Assembly (NCBI RefSeq): GCF_021483235.1
Contig: NZ_JAKEEC010000001.1
Span: 62,285 to 126,284 of the forward strand
Source of the DNA: Arthrobacter alkaliphilus
GTDB taxonomy: Bacteria; Actinomycetota; Actinomycetes; Actinomycetales; Micrococcaceae
Direction of reading: 5' to 3'
Length of the DNA stretch: 64,000 nt
In this document: positions 1 through 8,228 of the stretch, piece after piece
How the letters are laid out: each line of letters opens with the position of its first letter
How positions within the stretch are numbered: the first letter of the stretch is position 1
Translations under genes and position numbers: made by a program
The notes under the pieces: generated by a model
Databases searched by the model: none
Seen by the model: only the letters and a program-made list of their open reading frames with translations
Told to the model about the DNA's origin: nothing

Positions 1-440
1 ATTCGCATTCGAAGGGGCCAAACTGCTCCACCTGTCCTTCTGCGACCGTGAGCGTGTACGGCTTGATCCGGTGTTCCTGGAGCTTGGCCTCGACGAGGGC
101 GAGCGTCAGCTGGGAACCGACCAACGGCAGGTCCGCGCGCAAGCGCAGAAGGTACGGCACAGCGCCGATGTGGTCTTCGTGGCCATGCGTCAGCACGATG
201 GCAACGACGTCGTCCAGCCTGTCCTCGATATACGAGAAGTCAGGCAGGATCAGGTCAACGCCCGGCTGGGTCTCTTCAGGGAAGAGTACGCCGCAGTCAA
301 CCACCAGCAGTTTGCCGTTGATTTCGAAAACGGCCATGTTGCGGCCGATTTCCCCCAGCCCGCCAAGGGGCACGATCCGGAGCGTTCCCTGCGGAAGTTT
401 GGGCGGGGTGACAAGTCCGGGAAGGGCGGTTTGGGTCATA
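1..440 (-). CDS. rnj: Ribonuclease J, N-terminal part (cut by window edge)
   Basis: Metallo-beta-lactamase/beta-CASP family 5'-3' exo- and endoribonuclease acting in RNA processing and decay. The first 146 residues are present; the rest lies beyond position 1. The N-terminal stretch PLGGLGEIGRNM and the zinc-binding LTHGHEDHIGAVPYLL (HxHxDH) are diagnostic of RNase J. The ATG at 440 lies 26 nt downstream of the dapA stop on the same strand, with a GGAAAG ribosome site, so it is probably co-transcribed with dapA. A dapA-rnj pair is common in actinobacteria. Confidence 0.93.
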
Positions 441-466
441 ATGCGCTACTTTCCGGCGGAATCGTC

Positions 467-1378
467 CTAGACAGTGAAGTCCATTCCAGCTTCCGCCAAG
501 TCCTCGCGGATGATTGCGATCTCGGCGGGGTCCGGCTCCACGAGGGGCAAGCGGACAACCGAGTTGGGCAGGACTCCCTGCCATTTAAGAATCTGTTTGG
601 CGGCGACGGCGCCTTGGACCCGGGTCATGGTTGCGCGGACCACGGGCTCGAGTTCGAAGTTGATCTTGCGTGCTGTGTCAAGGTCGTTCGCGTTGATGGC
701 GTCGATGAGCTCACGGAAACGGCGGGTGGCGACGTGGGTGGTGACGCCAACCAGGCCCACCGCGCCCAGGGCCATCCACTGAAGGGTCAGGCCGTCGTCC
801 CCCGAGTAGAAAAGAAGGTCGGTTTCCGCCATGACGCGGGTGGCTGCAGCGAAGTCGGCTTTGGCGTCCTTGACCGCAACGATGTTGGGGTGGGAGGCAA
901 GCCCGATCATGGTTTCCGGCGCGATCTGGATGGAGGAGCGTCCGGGAATGTCGTAGAGCATGACGGGGAGCTCAGTGGCGGACGCAATGGTCTCGAAGTG
1001 GGCCCGGACTCCGGCCTGGCTTGGCTTGTTGTAGTACGGGGTGACGATCAAGAGTCCGTCGACGCCCAGTTTCGCGGCTTCCTGGGAGAGGTGCACCGAG
1101 TGCGCGGTGTCATTGGTACCGGTGCCTGCGATAATTGCCGCGCGGCCGCCCACAGCGTCCTTCACGGCGCGGAACATGCCGAGGTTTTCCTCATCGGTGA
1201 GGGTGGACGTTTCCCCCGTTGTTCCGGTGACGACCAGGCCATCGCAGCCGTCGTCAACGAGCTTGACTGCCAATTCCGCTGCCTGCTTGTAGTCAACTTC
1301 GCCGTCCTTGGTGAACGGGGTAACCATGGCGGTCAGGAGGGTACCGAGAGCGGGAACGTTCGCACGAGAGTCAGACAT
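467..1378 (-). CDS. dapA: 4-hydroxy-tetrahydrodipicolinate synthase
   Basis: Condenses pyruvate with aspartate semialdehyde, the first committed step of lysine and meso-diaminopimelate synthesis (cytoplasm). 303 residues, the normal family length. Recognisable motifs are GTLLTAMVTPF near the N-terminus, VVTGTTGE (substrate-binding Thr-Thr), VMLYDIPGR with the catalytic Tyr, and VAVKDAK with the Schiff-base lysine. Start chosen at the ATG at 1378: the open frame continues upstream without family similarity, and a TANNNT box sits 7 nt before this ATG, suggesting leaderless translation. dapB lies 1 kb away on the same strand. Confidence 0.96.
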   Translation of the reverse strand: MSDSRANVPALGTLLTAMVTPFTKDGEVDYKQAAELAVKLVDDGCDGLVVTGTTGETSTLTDEENLGMFRAVKDAVGGRAAIIAGTGTNDTAHSVHLSQEAAKLGVDGLLIVTPYYNKPSQAGVRAHFETIASATELPVMLYDIPGRSSIQIAPETMIGLASHPNIVAVKDAKADFAAATRVMAETDLLFYSGDDGLTLQWMALGAVGLVGVTTHVATRRFRELIDAINANDLDTARKINFELEPVVRATMTRVQGAVAAKQILKWQGVLPNSVVRLPLVEPDPAEIAIIREDLAEAGMDFTV

Positions 1379-1385
1379 AGGAAAA

Positions 1386-1391
1386 ACGTTA
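1386..1391 (-). promoter_or_regulatory. -10 box, leaderless dapA promoter candidate
   Basis: On the minus strand TAACGT lies 7 nt before the dapA ATG, with no Shine-Dalgarno sequence between. This matches the TANNNT-N6/7-ATG pattern of actinobacterial leaderless genes. No clear -35 element is visible. Inferred from spacing only. Confidence 0.5.
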
Positions 1392-1464
1392 CCCTGTCGG
1401 CTGCGGGTTGGGAGAATGGGGCCCGCGTGATTGTCGTCAAGTTCGGCGAAACGGGAGCCGGGCC

Positions 1465-1827
1465 TCAGGCTGAAGCGTCGCTGCGGTGGCCGGGCTTCGC
1501 CGGCCTCTCCGGCGAGCAATACCGGGCCACTGCCGACTCCCGCAGCCGGTCCGCCCAAGCCCCCAGCCGCTGGGCCGCCCGCACATACTCGAACAATTCA
1601 GCGGGGGTCAGCGATTCAACGTCGGCCTCCGCAAGCCGCCTGGCAAGCTCGGCTCCCGGCTGCTGTTCGCCCAGGAGCGTGCCCTCGCGACGCCACTGCA
1701 CATCTTCAGGAGGCTCCCCCGCGACAAGCTGCCGGAAGAGGAAATCGACGACGCCGGGGCTCATCGCCTTCATGGGGCCGTCCAGGCCTTGGGGATAGCC
1801 GCCCGGCCGCTTCGAAGGATCACTCAT
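1465..1827 (-). CDS. Short DUF222-like (13E12/HNH family) protein or remnant
   Basis: 120 residues. Residues about 72-105 (LTPAELFEYVRAAQRLGAWA and following) resemble the helical start of the DUF222 domain found in 13E12-repeat HNH endonucleases. The rest of DUF222 and the HNH nuclease motif are absent, so this is either a truncated remnant or a stand-alone small protein. It sits between the dapB and dapA units on the same strand. A LexA-type box fills the spacer of its promoter and the ATG lies 6 nt after the -10 box, so SOS induction of a leaderless message is likely. Assignment to DUF222 is by eye; function unknown. Confidence 0.6.
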   Translation of the reverse strand: MSDPSKRPGGYPQGLDGPMKAMSPGVVDFLFRQLVAGEPPEDVQWRREGTLLGEQQPGAELARRLAEADVESLTPAELFEYVRAAQRLGAWADRLRESAVARYCSPERPAKPGHRSDASA

Positions 1828-1833
1828 GCAGCC

Positions 1834-1862
1834 ATGCTATTCGAACATATATTCGAACACAA
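1834..1862 (-). promoter_or_regulatory. SOS (LexA) box inside a leaderless promoter
   Basis: Minus-strand order: TTGTGT (-35, 1862-1857), 17-bp spacer, TAGCAT (-10, 1839-1834), 6 nt, ATG at 1827. The spacer holds TCGAACATATATTCGA (1841-1856, plus strand), one base from the Gram-positive LexA consensus TCGAAC-N4-GTTCGA. LexA bound here would block RNA polymerase. The octamer TTCGAACA also occurs twice, 12 bp apart. Confidence 0.7.
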
Positions 1863-1900
1863 GGCGTTGCCACCAGGACGTTTTCGCCAGAGGACAGCCG

Positions 1901-2389
1901 CTACCGCTCCGCCGCGGTGGGCTCGGAACGGAACAGGCGTACGGCGTCGCGCATGGATTCCCTCGCGCGCTTGCGGTCGCCCGCGGCGTCGTAGGCGCAG
2001 CTGAGCCGGAACCAGGAGCGCCAGTCCTCAGGGGCGGCCTCGGCTTCCACCCGGTACTTTTCAAACTCGGCGTCCGCGGCGGCACGCACGATGCGGCCTC
2101 CCGGCGTCCGGGGCAGGTTGTCCACGGGCAGCCCGCCTTCGGATTCGAGCACCTTCGCCATCTTTTCCGTGCGCGCACCGAAGAGAAGCTCGCGGATCAA
2201 TGCCCATGCTCCAATGACCGGAAGCACGAGGTAGGCAGCTCCGATTCCCTTGGCTACCAGGTTCGCGTCACTGAGCAGCAGGATCGAGCGTTCGAAGGTG
2301 ACCACGAGGTAGAGAACCAGCAAGAGGGTGACAGCACCCACCCAGATTTTGGTGCGGTTGTCCTTGAATGCGTTCCAGAGCGAGCCCAT
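1901..2389 (-). CDS. Two-TM membrane protein with TPR-like C-terminus
   Basis: 162 residues. A hydrophobic segment at about 15-32 and a second at about 45-65 anchor the protein. The soluble C-terminal half (about 105-150) contains WRSWFRLSCAYDAAGDRKRA, which resembles a tetratricopeptide helix pair. The ATG at 2389 is 4 nt after the dapB stop, so the two genes are very likely translated from one message. The family is recognisable only as a conserved hypothetical of Arthrobacter-type genomes. No catalytic motif is visible; a protein-binding role is a guess from the TPR-like segment. Confidence 0.8.
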   Translation of the reverse strand: MGSLWNAFKDNRTKIWVGAVTLLLVLYLVVTFERSILLLSDANLVAKGIGAAYLVLPVIGAWALIRELLFGARTEKMAKVLESEGGLPVDNLPRTPGGRIVRAAADAEFEKYRVEAEAAPEDWRSWFRLSCAYDAAGDRKRARESMRDAVRLFRSEPTAAER

Positions 2390-2393
2390 GCGC

Positions 2394-3152
2394 CTACAGC
2401 CCCAGATCCAAATAGCCGTCCAGGCCGACGGTCAGGCCTGGGTGGGACGCCACCTTGCGCAGTCCCAGCAACACGCCGGGCATGAAGGACGCGCGGTCGA
2501 AGGAATCGTGGCGGATGGTCAGTTGTTCTCCCGGGCCGCCCAGGAGCACTTCCTGGTGTGCCACGAGGCCGCGCAGACGGACGCTGTGGACGCGGACACC
2601 GTCTACATCGCAACCGCGCGCACCGTCGAGGGCCGTGTCCGTCGCATCCGGGCTGGCCGGGACCCCGGCTTCATCGCGGGCCGCGGCGATAAGCTGGGCC
2701 GTCCGGACGGCCGTGCCCGACGGCGCGTCCACCTTGTTCGGGTGGTGCAGCTCGATGATTTCGACCGATTCGAAATACTTGGAGGCCTTAGCGGCGAAGG
2801 CGGAGGCGAGCACGGAGCCGAGGGCGAAGTTGGGCGCGATCAGGACACCCGACTCCGGGTTCGCAGCAAGCAGCTGCCGCAAGCCTGCGAGGCGTTCCGC
2901 GTCCCAACCCGTAGTGCCCACCACCGCGTGCATGCCGTGTTCGACGGCGTAACGGACGTTCGCTTCGGTGCTGTCCGGAACGGTCAGGTCGACGACGTAC
3001 TTCGCCCCGGCGTCGAGCAGGGCATCAAGGGAATCGCCGCGGCCGAGTGCCGCGACAAGCTTCATGTCAGCGGCTGCCTCAACGGCCTTGACGGCTTCAA
3101 TTCCCATGCGCCCCTGGGCGCCCAGCACGGCGACAGCAAGTTGTTCGGTCAT
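2394..3152 (-). CDS. dapB: 4-hydroxy-tetrahydrodipicolinate reductase
   Basis: NAD(P)H-dependent reductase that follows DapA in the lysine/diaminopimelate pathway. 252 residues, typical for actinobacteria. The N-terminal Rossmann motif is VAVLGAQGRMG; GTTGW and IAPNFALG are the conserved nucleotide and substrate segments; ELHHPNKVDAPSGTA carries the catalytic His and the PSGTA loop. Start set at the ATG at 3152, where protein similarity begins; TAGGGT lies 7 nt upstream. It is followed directly by the small TPR-like membrane protein gene. Confidence 0.96.
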   Translation of the reverse strand: MTEQLAVAVLGAQGRMGIEAVKAVEAAADMKLVAALGRGDSLDALLDAGAKYVVDLTVPDSTEANVRYAVEHGMHAVVGTTGWDAERLAGLRQLLAANPESGVLIAPNFALGSVLASAFAAKASKYFESVEIIELHHPNKVDAPSGTAVRTAQLIAAARDEAGVPASPDATDTALDGARGCDVDGVRVHSVRLRGLVAHQEVLLGGPGEQLTIRHDSFDRASFMPGVLLGLRKVASHPGLTVGLDGYLDLGL

Positions 3153-3159
3153 GCCCTTA

Positions 3160-3165
3160 ACCCTA
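3160..3165 (-). promoter_or_regulatory. -10 box, leaderless dapB promoter candidate
   Basis: TAGGGT on the minus strand lies 7 nt before the dapB ATG. The intervening AAGGGC could instead serve as a weak ribosome site, so leaderless initiation is likely but not certain. Confidence 0.45.
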
Positions 3166-3270
3166 CCGGGCGGCGCGGCTGCCCCACGCGGGGTCGCCGG
3201 AACTGTGCCGGCTCGCCCGAACGCTCCAGCGAACCGGCACCATTCCGGCGATTTCGACGGGAAGCGACGT

Positions 3271-3492
3271 CTAGGGTCGAACGAGACGTCGAAGACCCAG
3301 CACCGTGAGCCCCAAAGCCGAGCCGGCAACGACTGCGAGGATGAGCATGCCAACGATGGGAATCACCAGGGAATCAGCACCGATTTCTTGCCGGGCACCC
3401 TCGAGTTCCGGGATGCTGACGGCGATGACGAGCACCGCCGCCACGACTGTGGGCACAAGGAACCAAACCCACGATCGGCTCTTTTTGGACAT
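3271..3492 (-). CDS. Small two-TM membrane protein of the ABC exporter operon
   Basis: 73 residues with two hydrophobic segments (about 9-28 and 44-67) separated by a charged loop (ELEGARQEIGAD). It follows the ABC permease gene with a 4-nt gap and has a GAAAGGAAAG ribosome site, so it is the last gene of the exporter operon. The layout resembles short PLDc_N-type membrane proteins, but no family can be assigned. It may be an accessory subunit of the transporter; that rests on operon position only. Confidence 0.75.
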   Translation of the reverse strand: MSKKSRSWVWFLVPTVVAAVLVIAVSIPELEGARQEIGADSLVIPIVGMLILAVVAGSALGLTVLGLRRLVRP

Positions 3493-3496
3493 GGGA

Positions 3497-4288
3497 TCAC
3501 TTTCCTTTCAATCGGAGGGCTGCGAGAAGAAGAACTCCGCTCGACCAGATCACCAGAAGGAGTAGCGCCCCCAAGGGCCCAAGGCTCCCCCCGGGCTCGG
3601 GAGTGGCGCTGACGGCTTGCCCGACCAGTATCCCGGGGGTGATATTCGCTGCTGACGCGGCCCCCGCGACTCCACTCAGCCCGGCGATGAGGAGCGTGAT
3701 CGGTGCAAGCCAAAAAAGGACAATGATCATGATCGCCGCGATGGTGGCTGAGCGCACCGCGTAACCGAGCCCGGCACCGAAACATGAAACGAGCGCAACG
3801 GCAGCCACCGAACGCCCCATTGCGGCGACCGAGTCAGCAGAAAAGGGCGCGGAAGTCCCGCCGAACACGGTAGCGAAGACTCCGACAATGAGCATGGCGA
3901 GAAATGCAAGTGCTGCAGCAACCCAGCTGTGCCCGAGTGCACTCGCTGCAAGCAGCCGTCCGCGGCGCGGGATGAGCAACATTCGGAAGCCGATCGCCCC
4001 TGTCTGGTAGTCCCTGCCAACGCCGATGGCTGCCGTCAAGGCTGCCACGAATGCGAAAATGTCGGCCCCGGCGGTTGCGACGCCCTCCAGATCCGGTGCG
4101 GGCGACGACACCTTCCGATAGATCGCCTGGCCAACGCCGAGCGCCAGAGGCAGGGCTGTTCCCAGCAACAGCAAGACCATAGACGGTCGGGTCCGGATGA
4201 TCCGGGCCGTCTCTGCAGACACGAGCCCGCTTGGCCGTTGGGTGCCTTGCTGGCGAGCGGTTCGGACGAGTGGGCGCAGCGTCCTCAA
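3497..4288 (-). CDS. ABC transporter permease (ABC-2 type)
   Basis: 263 residues with six predicted membrane segments, the first at about 36-57 and the last near the C-terminus. This is the layout of ABC-2 permeases that work with a separate ATPase. It starts with TTG at 4288, whose TTGA overlaps the ATPase stop codon, with GAAGGAGAGG just upstream, so translation is coupled. Substrate cannot be read from the sequence. Pairing with a LuxR-type two-component system is typical of drug or peptide exporters that answer cell-envelope stress. Confidence 0.88.
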   Translation of the reverse strand: MRTLRPLVRTARQQGTQRPSGLVSAETARIIRTRPSMVLLLLGTALPLALGVGQAIYRKVSSPAPDLEGVATAGADIFAFVAALTAAIGVGRDYQTGAIGFRMLLIPRRGRLLAASALGHSWVAAALAFLAMLIVGVFATVFGGTSAPFSADSVAAMGRSVAAVALVSCFGAGLGYAVRSATIAAIMIIVLFWLAPITLLIAGLSGVAGAASAANITPGILVGQAVSATPEPGGSLGPLGALLLLVIWSSGVLLLAALRLKGK

Positions 4289-5184
4289 TGGGCCTCTCCT
4301 TCGATTTTCGTGTCCACTATCCGTCGATACACATCGTCAAGTGAGACGCTCTCGGTGCGAAGTTCATCCAGGACAACCCCATGCATGGCCGCAAGGGAGA
4401 ACACCTCACGCGCTGTCAGGCCTGCGATGACCACGGCGCGACCGTCTGCTTCGACGATGGTGGCGCCGCTCCTCTTTACGAGCGCGATAAGGGTGCCGGC
4501 GTCCTCGCTTATGACGTGGACACGGGCCCCGGCTCCGCGTGCGAGGTCGGCAAGGCTGCTTTGGAGTTTGAGCACTCCGTCGCTGATCAGTACGACGTCG
4601 TCAGCTACGAGCTCAAGTTCTGTGATGATGTGCGATGAAAGGAGTATCGCGGATCCAGCATCACGAAGTTGGAGGAGCAGGTGGCGCAGCCACTGTATAC
4701 CGGATGGATCGAGACCGTTGAGCGGCTCATCGAAGACGTAGTTGCCAGGGTTGCCCATGATGGCTGCGGCGAGTGCGAGACGCTGCCTCATGCCAAGGGA
4801 AAGCTCGAGCACCCTCCGTCGGCGGGCCTCACCGAGGCCAACCGCGTCCAGCACCTGTTCAGCCCGGGCCTTGTTCACGCCTTGGATGCCTGCGCAGTAC
4901 CGGAGGAGCTCGATCGCGCGGAGGTCAGAGATTAGCGCCCCCGCGTCGAGGACCGCCCCAACGCTCTGGCGTGGATTGGGAAGCTCCCCGTACGGGCGTC
5001 CGTCGAACAACGCCCGTCCCGAATCGGGCTTCTCAAGGCCGAGGGCGGTTCGCATCGTGGTGGTCTTGCCGGCGCCGTTGGGCCCGATGAAGCCGACGAT
5101 GCGGCCGTCGCCGACGCTGAAAGTAACGTCGTCAACCCGCGTCTTTCCGCCGTATGACTTCGTGAGTCCAATCACTTCGATCAT
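4285..5184 (-). CDS. ABC transporter ATP-binding protein
   Basis: 299 residues, one nucleotide-binding domain. Walker A is GPNGAGKTT (about residues 34-42), the signature is LSLGMRQR, Walker B is YVFDEPLNGLD, and a switch histidine follows in LLSSHI. The C-terminal ~80 residues form the extra domain common in exporter ATPases of the DrrA/CcmA type. It lies between the sensor kinase and the permease on the same strand, with 30 nt to the kinase stop. The ATG at 5184 is used; GGAAGGAG lies rather far upstream (about 18 nt). Confidence 0.95.
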   Translation of the reverse strand: MIEVIGLTKSYGGKTRVDDVTFSVGDGRIVGFIGPNGAGKTTTMRTALGLEKPDSGRALFDGRPYGELPNPRQSVGAVLDAGALISDLRAIELLRYCAGIQGVNKARAEQVLDAVGLGEARRRRVLELSLGMRQRLALAAAIMGNPGNYVFDEPLNGLDPSGIQWLRHLLLQLRDAGSAILLSSHIITELELVADDVVLISDGVLKLQSSLADLARGAGARVHVISEDAGTLIALVKRSGATIVEADGRAVVIAGLTAREVFSLAAMHGVVLDELRTESVSLDDVYRRIVDTKIEGEAH

Positions 5185-5214
5185 GATGCGCGCACCAACC
5201 CACTTCTCCTTCCA

Positions 5215-6459
5215 CTAGAACCTGGGCACTGTCGCCGTCACGGTCCACCCCGTTTCATCACTGCCTGCCACGAAAGTTCCACCCAGCAGCATCACGCGGT
5301 CGTTCATCCGTTTCAGTCCGTACCCCGTCTCATCCGTGCCCAAGTCGTCCCCGCCGTTGGACGGAGCATTCCAGACCTGCAAGGTGACGCCTTCACGATC
5401 AGAGCTGACCGCCAAACGAATCAACGGGGTCTGACGGGCGTGCTTCATAACGTTCGTGGCGGCTTCGCGTGCGATGTGCACGAGCGTGGTCTCGATGGTG
5501 TTCGACATCGAAATCTCACTGCCGGGGAGGGAGAGCTCCACCGACGCTCCCATCGATCCGAGTGCGAGGGACAAGGACTGCAACGTCGCTGGCAGGGACA
5601 CGGTCCCTGCTCCGGCTCCTCCAACGGTCTCGTCCCTCCCCTGAACCAAACGCAGCATCCGTCGGATGTCTGTGAGCGCTTGTGTCGCCGCGTCTGTGAT
5701 CGCACGCCTCGATGTATCCCTGGACACGGGGTCGTCGACGAGTTCGAGCGCCCGGGCCTGCATGACAACAGTCGTGATGTCGTGGGCAATAATGTTGTGC
5801 AGCTCATCGGCGATCCGGTCCCGCTCCATTTGTACGGCGGATGCCGATTCCCGTTTGAGCCGATCAATGTCAGCGGCAAGCTGGCTTTCCCGTGCACGAC
5901 CCCCGCGGAATCCCCAACCGATCAGTCCTGAAGCGACGCCAACGGCAACGCCTCCGACCCCGCCGCCTTGCACAAACCCCTGGCCAAACCCTTCGGCAAC
6001 GATCGCCCACGCCACTGTAGCGACGCAGTATGCGACGCTCAGCCACCGGCTGCACGTACTTGTGACCAGGCCGACCGAAATGGCGAGCGCAAGCGAGTAG
6101 GACCCGGCAGCACCAAGCAATGTCGCGACGAGGCCCCATGCCGCGAGCACCGTCGCCGCCACCGGCGGCCGCCAGGCAAAAGCTCCGATTGCGATGAGCG
6201 CACCGACGTCAACAATCGCGGTGGGCAGCGGCGTCTGGGCAAGCAACGCGAGCACACCGTCCGCCAGCAACGCCACCCCGACGACGGCCGCCAATGCGCG
6301 ACGAGCACCGGCCGGCAACGTTGCAAACGCCCAAAAGCCCCGCAAACCCGCAGACCGGTGGACATTGCGGGTAGCTTCTGCCAGACCGCTTCGCTTCATC
6401 CCCCAATTATCCAAATGAAGCGCGGGGACCCTCAGCGACAAAGCCTCATTTTCTTGCAC
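5215..6459 (-). CDS. Sensor histidine kinase (HisKA_3/NarL type)
   Basis: 414 residues from a GTG at 6459 (AAGGA 10 nt upstream). An in-frame ATG at 6399 preceded by GGGGG is a plausible alternative giving 394 residues. The N-terminal half holds about five to six hydrophobic segments. The dimerisation/phosphoacceptor region contains RDRIADELHNIIAHDITTV with the conserved His, and the C-terminal HATPase contains HIAREAATNVMKHA and GYGLKRMNDRV. It should phosphorylate the divergently encoded LuxR-type regulator and heads the operon for the ABC exporter. The signal sensed is unknown; no large extracellular domain is present, as in intramembrane-sensing kinases. Confidence 0.92.
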   Translation of the reverse strand: MQENEALSLRVPALHLDNWGMKRSGLAEATRNVHRSAGLRGFWAFATLPAGARRALAAVVGVALLADGVLALLAQTPLPTAIVDVGALIAIGAFAWRPPVAATVLAAWGLVATLLGAAGSYSLALAISVGLVTSTCSRWLSVAYCVATVAWAIVAEGFGQGFVQGGGVGGVAVGVASGLIGWGFRGGRARESQLAADIDRLKRESASAVQMERDRIADELHNIIAHDITTVVMQARALELVDDPVSRDTSRRAITDAATQALTDIRRMLRLVQGRDETVGGAGAGTVSLPATLQSLSLALGSMGASVELSLPGSEISMSNTIETTLVHIAREAATNVMKHARQTPLIRLAVSSDREGVTLQVWNAPSNGGDDLGTDETGYGLKRMNDRVMLLGGTFVAGSDETGWTVTATVPRF

Positions 6460-6588
6460 ATGATCAAGTTCCTTCTGCTTGAAAGCATCAACAACCTGAT
6501 CGTCGCAGTCGGGCCGGCACAGGGTCTGCCGACGAAAGTCGATTCCTTGCGCAACTTTCGTCTAATCTGCGCTGCGTGCCCGGCCGCC

Positions 6589-6594
6589 TAAAAT
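6589..6594 (+). promoter_or_regulatory. -10 box, leaderless response-regulator promoter
   Basis: TAAAAT lies exactly 6 nt before the ATG at 6601 and no ribosome site intervenes, so the message probably begins at the start codon. The 141-bp region 6460-6600 also has to hold the promoter of the divergent kinase-exporter operon. Confidence 0.55.
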
Positions 6595-6600
6595 GTAGAA

Positions 6601-7260
6601 ATGGAGGCCGTGCGTGTTCTGATCGTCGATGATGAAGCCCTCGTGCGACACGCACTGCGAATCTTCCTGGAGTGGGACCCGGCCACAGCGGTGGCCGGAG
6701 AAGCCGTAAACGGAATCGAAGCCGTCGAGCAGTACCGTTTGGTAAAACCGGACGTTGTGCTGATGGATCTACAGATGCCAGTAATGAATGGCGTCGAAGC
6801 GACAGAGACGATCACGGCCGAACATCCGGAAGCACGGGTCCTTGCCGTGACCACGTTCTCCTCCGAAAGCCACGTCATCGCCGCGCTCAGAGCAGGTGCC
6901 TCCGGCTATCTCGTAAAGGACACGCATCCCGATGAGATCGTCTCCGCGATCTTGGATGTGCACGCTGACAGGTCGGTGCTCTCACCCCGCATAACTCGCG
7001 GACTCATTACAGCCGTGCGTGACATGGCTGACCCCGGCGGACACATTGCGCTCGCTAGCGCCCAAGCGCTCACCGAACGCGAACTATCGATCGTGAAGTT
7101 TCTCGCGCAGGGTCTGTCAAACGCCGAGATAGCAAACGCTCTCTACCTCTCAGAGGCGACCGTCAAGTCAAACCTCGGCCGCATCATGAACAAATGGGGC
7201 GCGCGCGACCGGGTCCAAGTTCTCATCCACGCTGTGCGCACACATCTCGTGACGCTGTAG
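6601..7260 (+). CDS. NarL/LuxR-family response regulator
   Basis: 219 residues. Receiver domain at about 4-120 with acidic pocket Asp10/Asp11, phosphoacceptor Asp56 in VVLMDLQMP, and the conserved Lys in YLVKD. The LuxR-type helix-turn-helix at about 152-210 contains LTERELSIVKFLAQGLSNAE followed by IANALYLSEATVKSNL. Transcribed divergently from the kinase-ABC operon, it is the likely cognate regulator of that exporter. A TAAAAT box 6 nt before the ATG indicates a leaderless mRNA. It converges on moaE with a 22-nt gap. Confidence 0.95.
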   Translation: MEAVRVLIVDDEALVRHALRIFLEWDPATAVAGEAVNGIEAVEQYRLVKPDVVLMDLQMPVMNGVEATETITAEHPEARVLAVTTFSSESHVIAALRAGASGYLVKDTHPDEIVSAILDVHADRSVLSPRITRGLITAVRDMADPGGHIALASAQALTERELSIVKFLAQGLSNAEIANALYLSEATVKSNLGRIMNKWGARDRVQVLIHAVRTHLVTL

Positions 7261-7282
7261 CCCGCGCGATCCCTGCGCTCAG

Positions 7283-7738
7283 CTATTCCCCTGCCCCGAC
7301 CCACTCGACCGTGCCGTCGCTGAAGAACTGTTCCTTCCAGATGGGCACCTGGGCCTTGATCCGGTCGACCAGTTCAGAGCACACCGCGAAAGCCTGCCCG
7401 CGGTGCGCGGCGGCCACCGCGCAGACGAGCGCGGGTTCGCCAATCTCAAGTAGGCCGATCCGGTGCGCCGCCCAAATCCGGACCGGCTGGGCTGCCTCCC
7501 CCGAGTGCTCCGCCACGAGCCGGGCTACGACGTCGGACATGACCTGGTGCGCGGTGGGGTGCGCGCTGTAGCTGAGCCGGTCGACGGGCTTGCCGCCGTC
7601 GTGGTTCCGGACCACGCCGCTGAAGCTGACCACTGCTCCCGCGGTGTCCGATTCCACGGCCGCAATCGCCTGGTCCACGGAAATCGGCTCCGGGCTGAGG
7701 ACCGCGCTGATGATCTCGAAGTCGGTGTCAATGGCCAT
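7283..7738 (-). CDS. moaE: Molybdopterin synthase catalytic subunit MoaE
   Basis: Large subunit of MPT synthase, which inserts sulfur from thiocarboxylated MoaD into cyclic pyranopterin monophosphate. 151 residues. Conserved features are GAVVSFSGVVRNHDGGK, HRIGLLEIGEPAL and KAQVPIWKEQFF, which includes the active-site lysines. The start is the ATG at 7738, which overlaps the 3' end of the moaB/mog gene by 11 nt, so translation is coupled. It is the last gene of the seven-gene minus-strand molybdenum operon; its partner moaD lies in the divergent moaA unit. Confidence 0.95.
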   Translation of the reverse strand: MAIDTDFEIISAVLSPEPISVDQAIAAVESDTAGAVVSFSGVVRNHDGGKPVDRLSYSAHPTAHQVMSDVVARLVAEHSGEAAQPVRIWAAHRIGLLEIGEPALVCAVAAAHRGQAFAVCSELVDRIKAQVPIWKEQFFSDGTVEWVGAGE

Positions 7739-8228
7739 GACTTCCCTCCAACTGCTCGCATAGGTGGGCAATGACTGGATCGAGGACGGCAAGGCCGTCC
7801 ATGACGCCCTTGGGGGAACCGGGCAGGTTCACGATGAAGGTCTTGCCGGCGGTCCCCGCATGGCCCCGGCTCAGCATCGCCATGGGGGTCTTCGCGGCTC
7901 CCGCCCGGCGGATGCCCTCCATGAGACCCGGAATTTCACGGTCGAGGAGAGGCAGTGTGACCTCCGGAGTGCGGTCATCGGGGCTCAGCCCGGTACCGCC
8001 GCTGGTAATCACGACGGCGGGTTCCTGAGTGAGCAGCGCACGTATGGCCGCACCGACGGGCTCACCGTCCGGCACCACCATGACGGGGAAGGTCTCATAG
8101 CCGTGTTCGGCCAGCCAGTCCAGGATTACCGGGCCGGTTTCGTCCCGGTAGATCCCTGCCGCGGCACGGGTGGAAGCAATGACGACGCCGGCCTTCCGTG
8201 GACCGCGGTTGGGCTCACAGGCGCTCAT
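7728..8228 (-). CDS. moaB: MoaB/Mog family molybdopterin adenylyltransferase
   Basis: Activates molybdopterin by adenylation before molybdenum insertion by MoeA. 166 residues. The MoCF-binding motif [15 protein letters not shown] is intact, followed by [20 protein letters not shown] and SPKGV, which bind the pterin phosphate. The start is the ATG at 8228, 4 nt overlapping the moaC stop; the open frame runs further upstream but loses similarity. Mog and MoaB homologues are hard to tell apart by eye. Confidence 0.92.
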   Translation of the reverse strand: MSACEPNRGPRKAGVVIASTRAAAGIYRDETGPVILDWLAEHGYETFPVMVVPDGEPVGAAIRALLTQEPAVVITSGGTGLSPDDRTPEVTLPLLDREIPGLMEGIRRAGAAKTPMAMLSRGHAGTAGKTFIVNLPGSPKGVMDGLAVLDPVIAHLCEQLEGSHGH

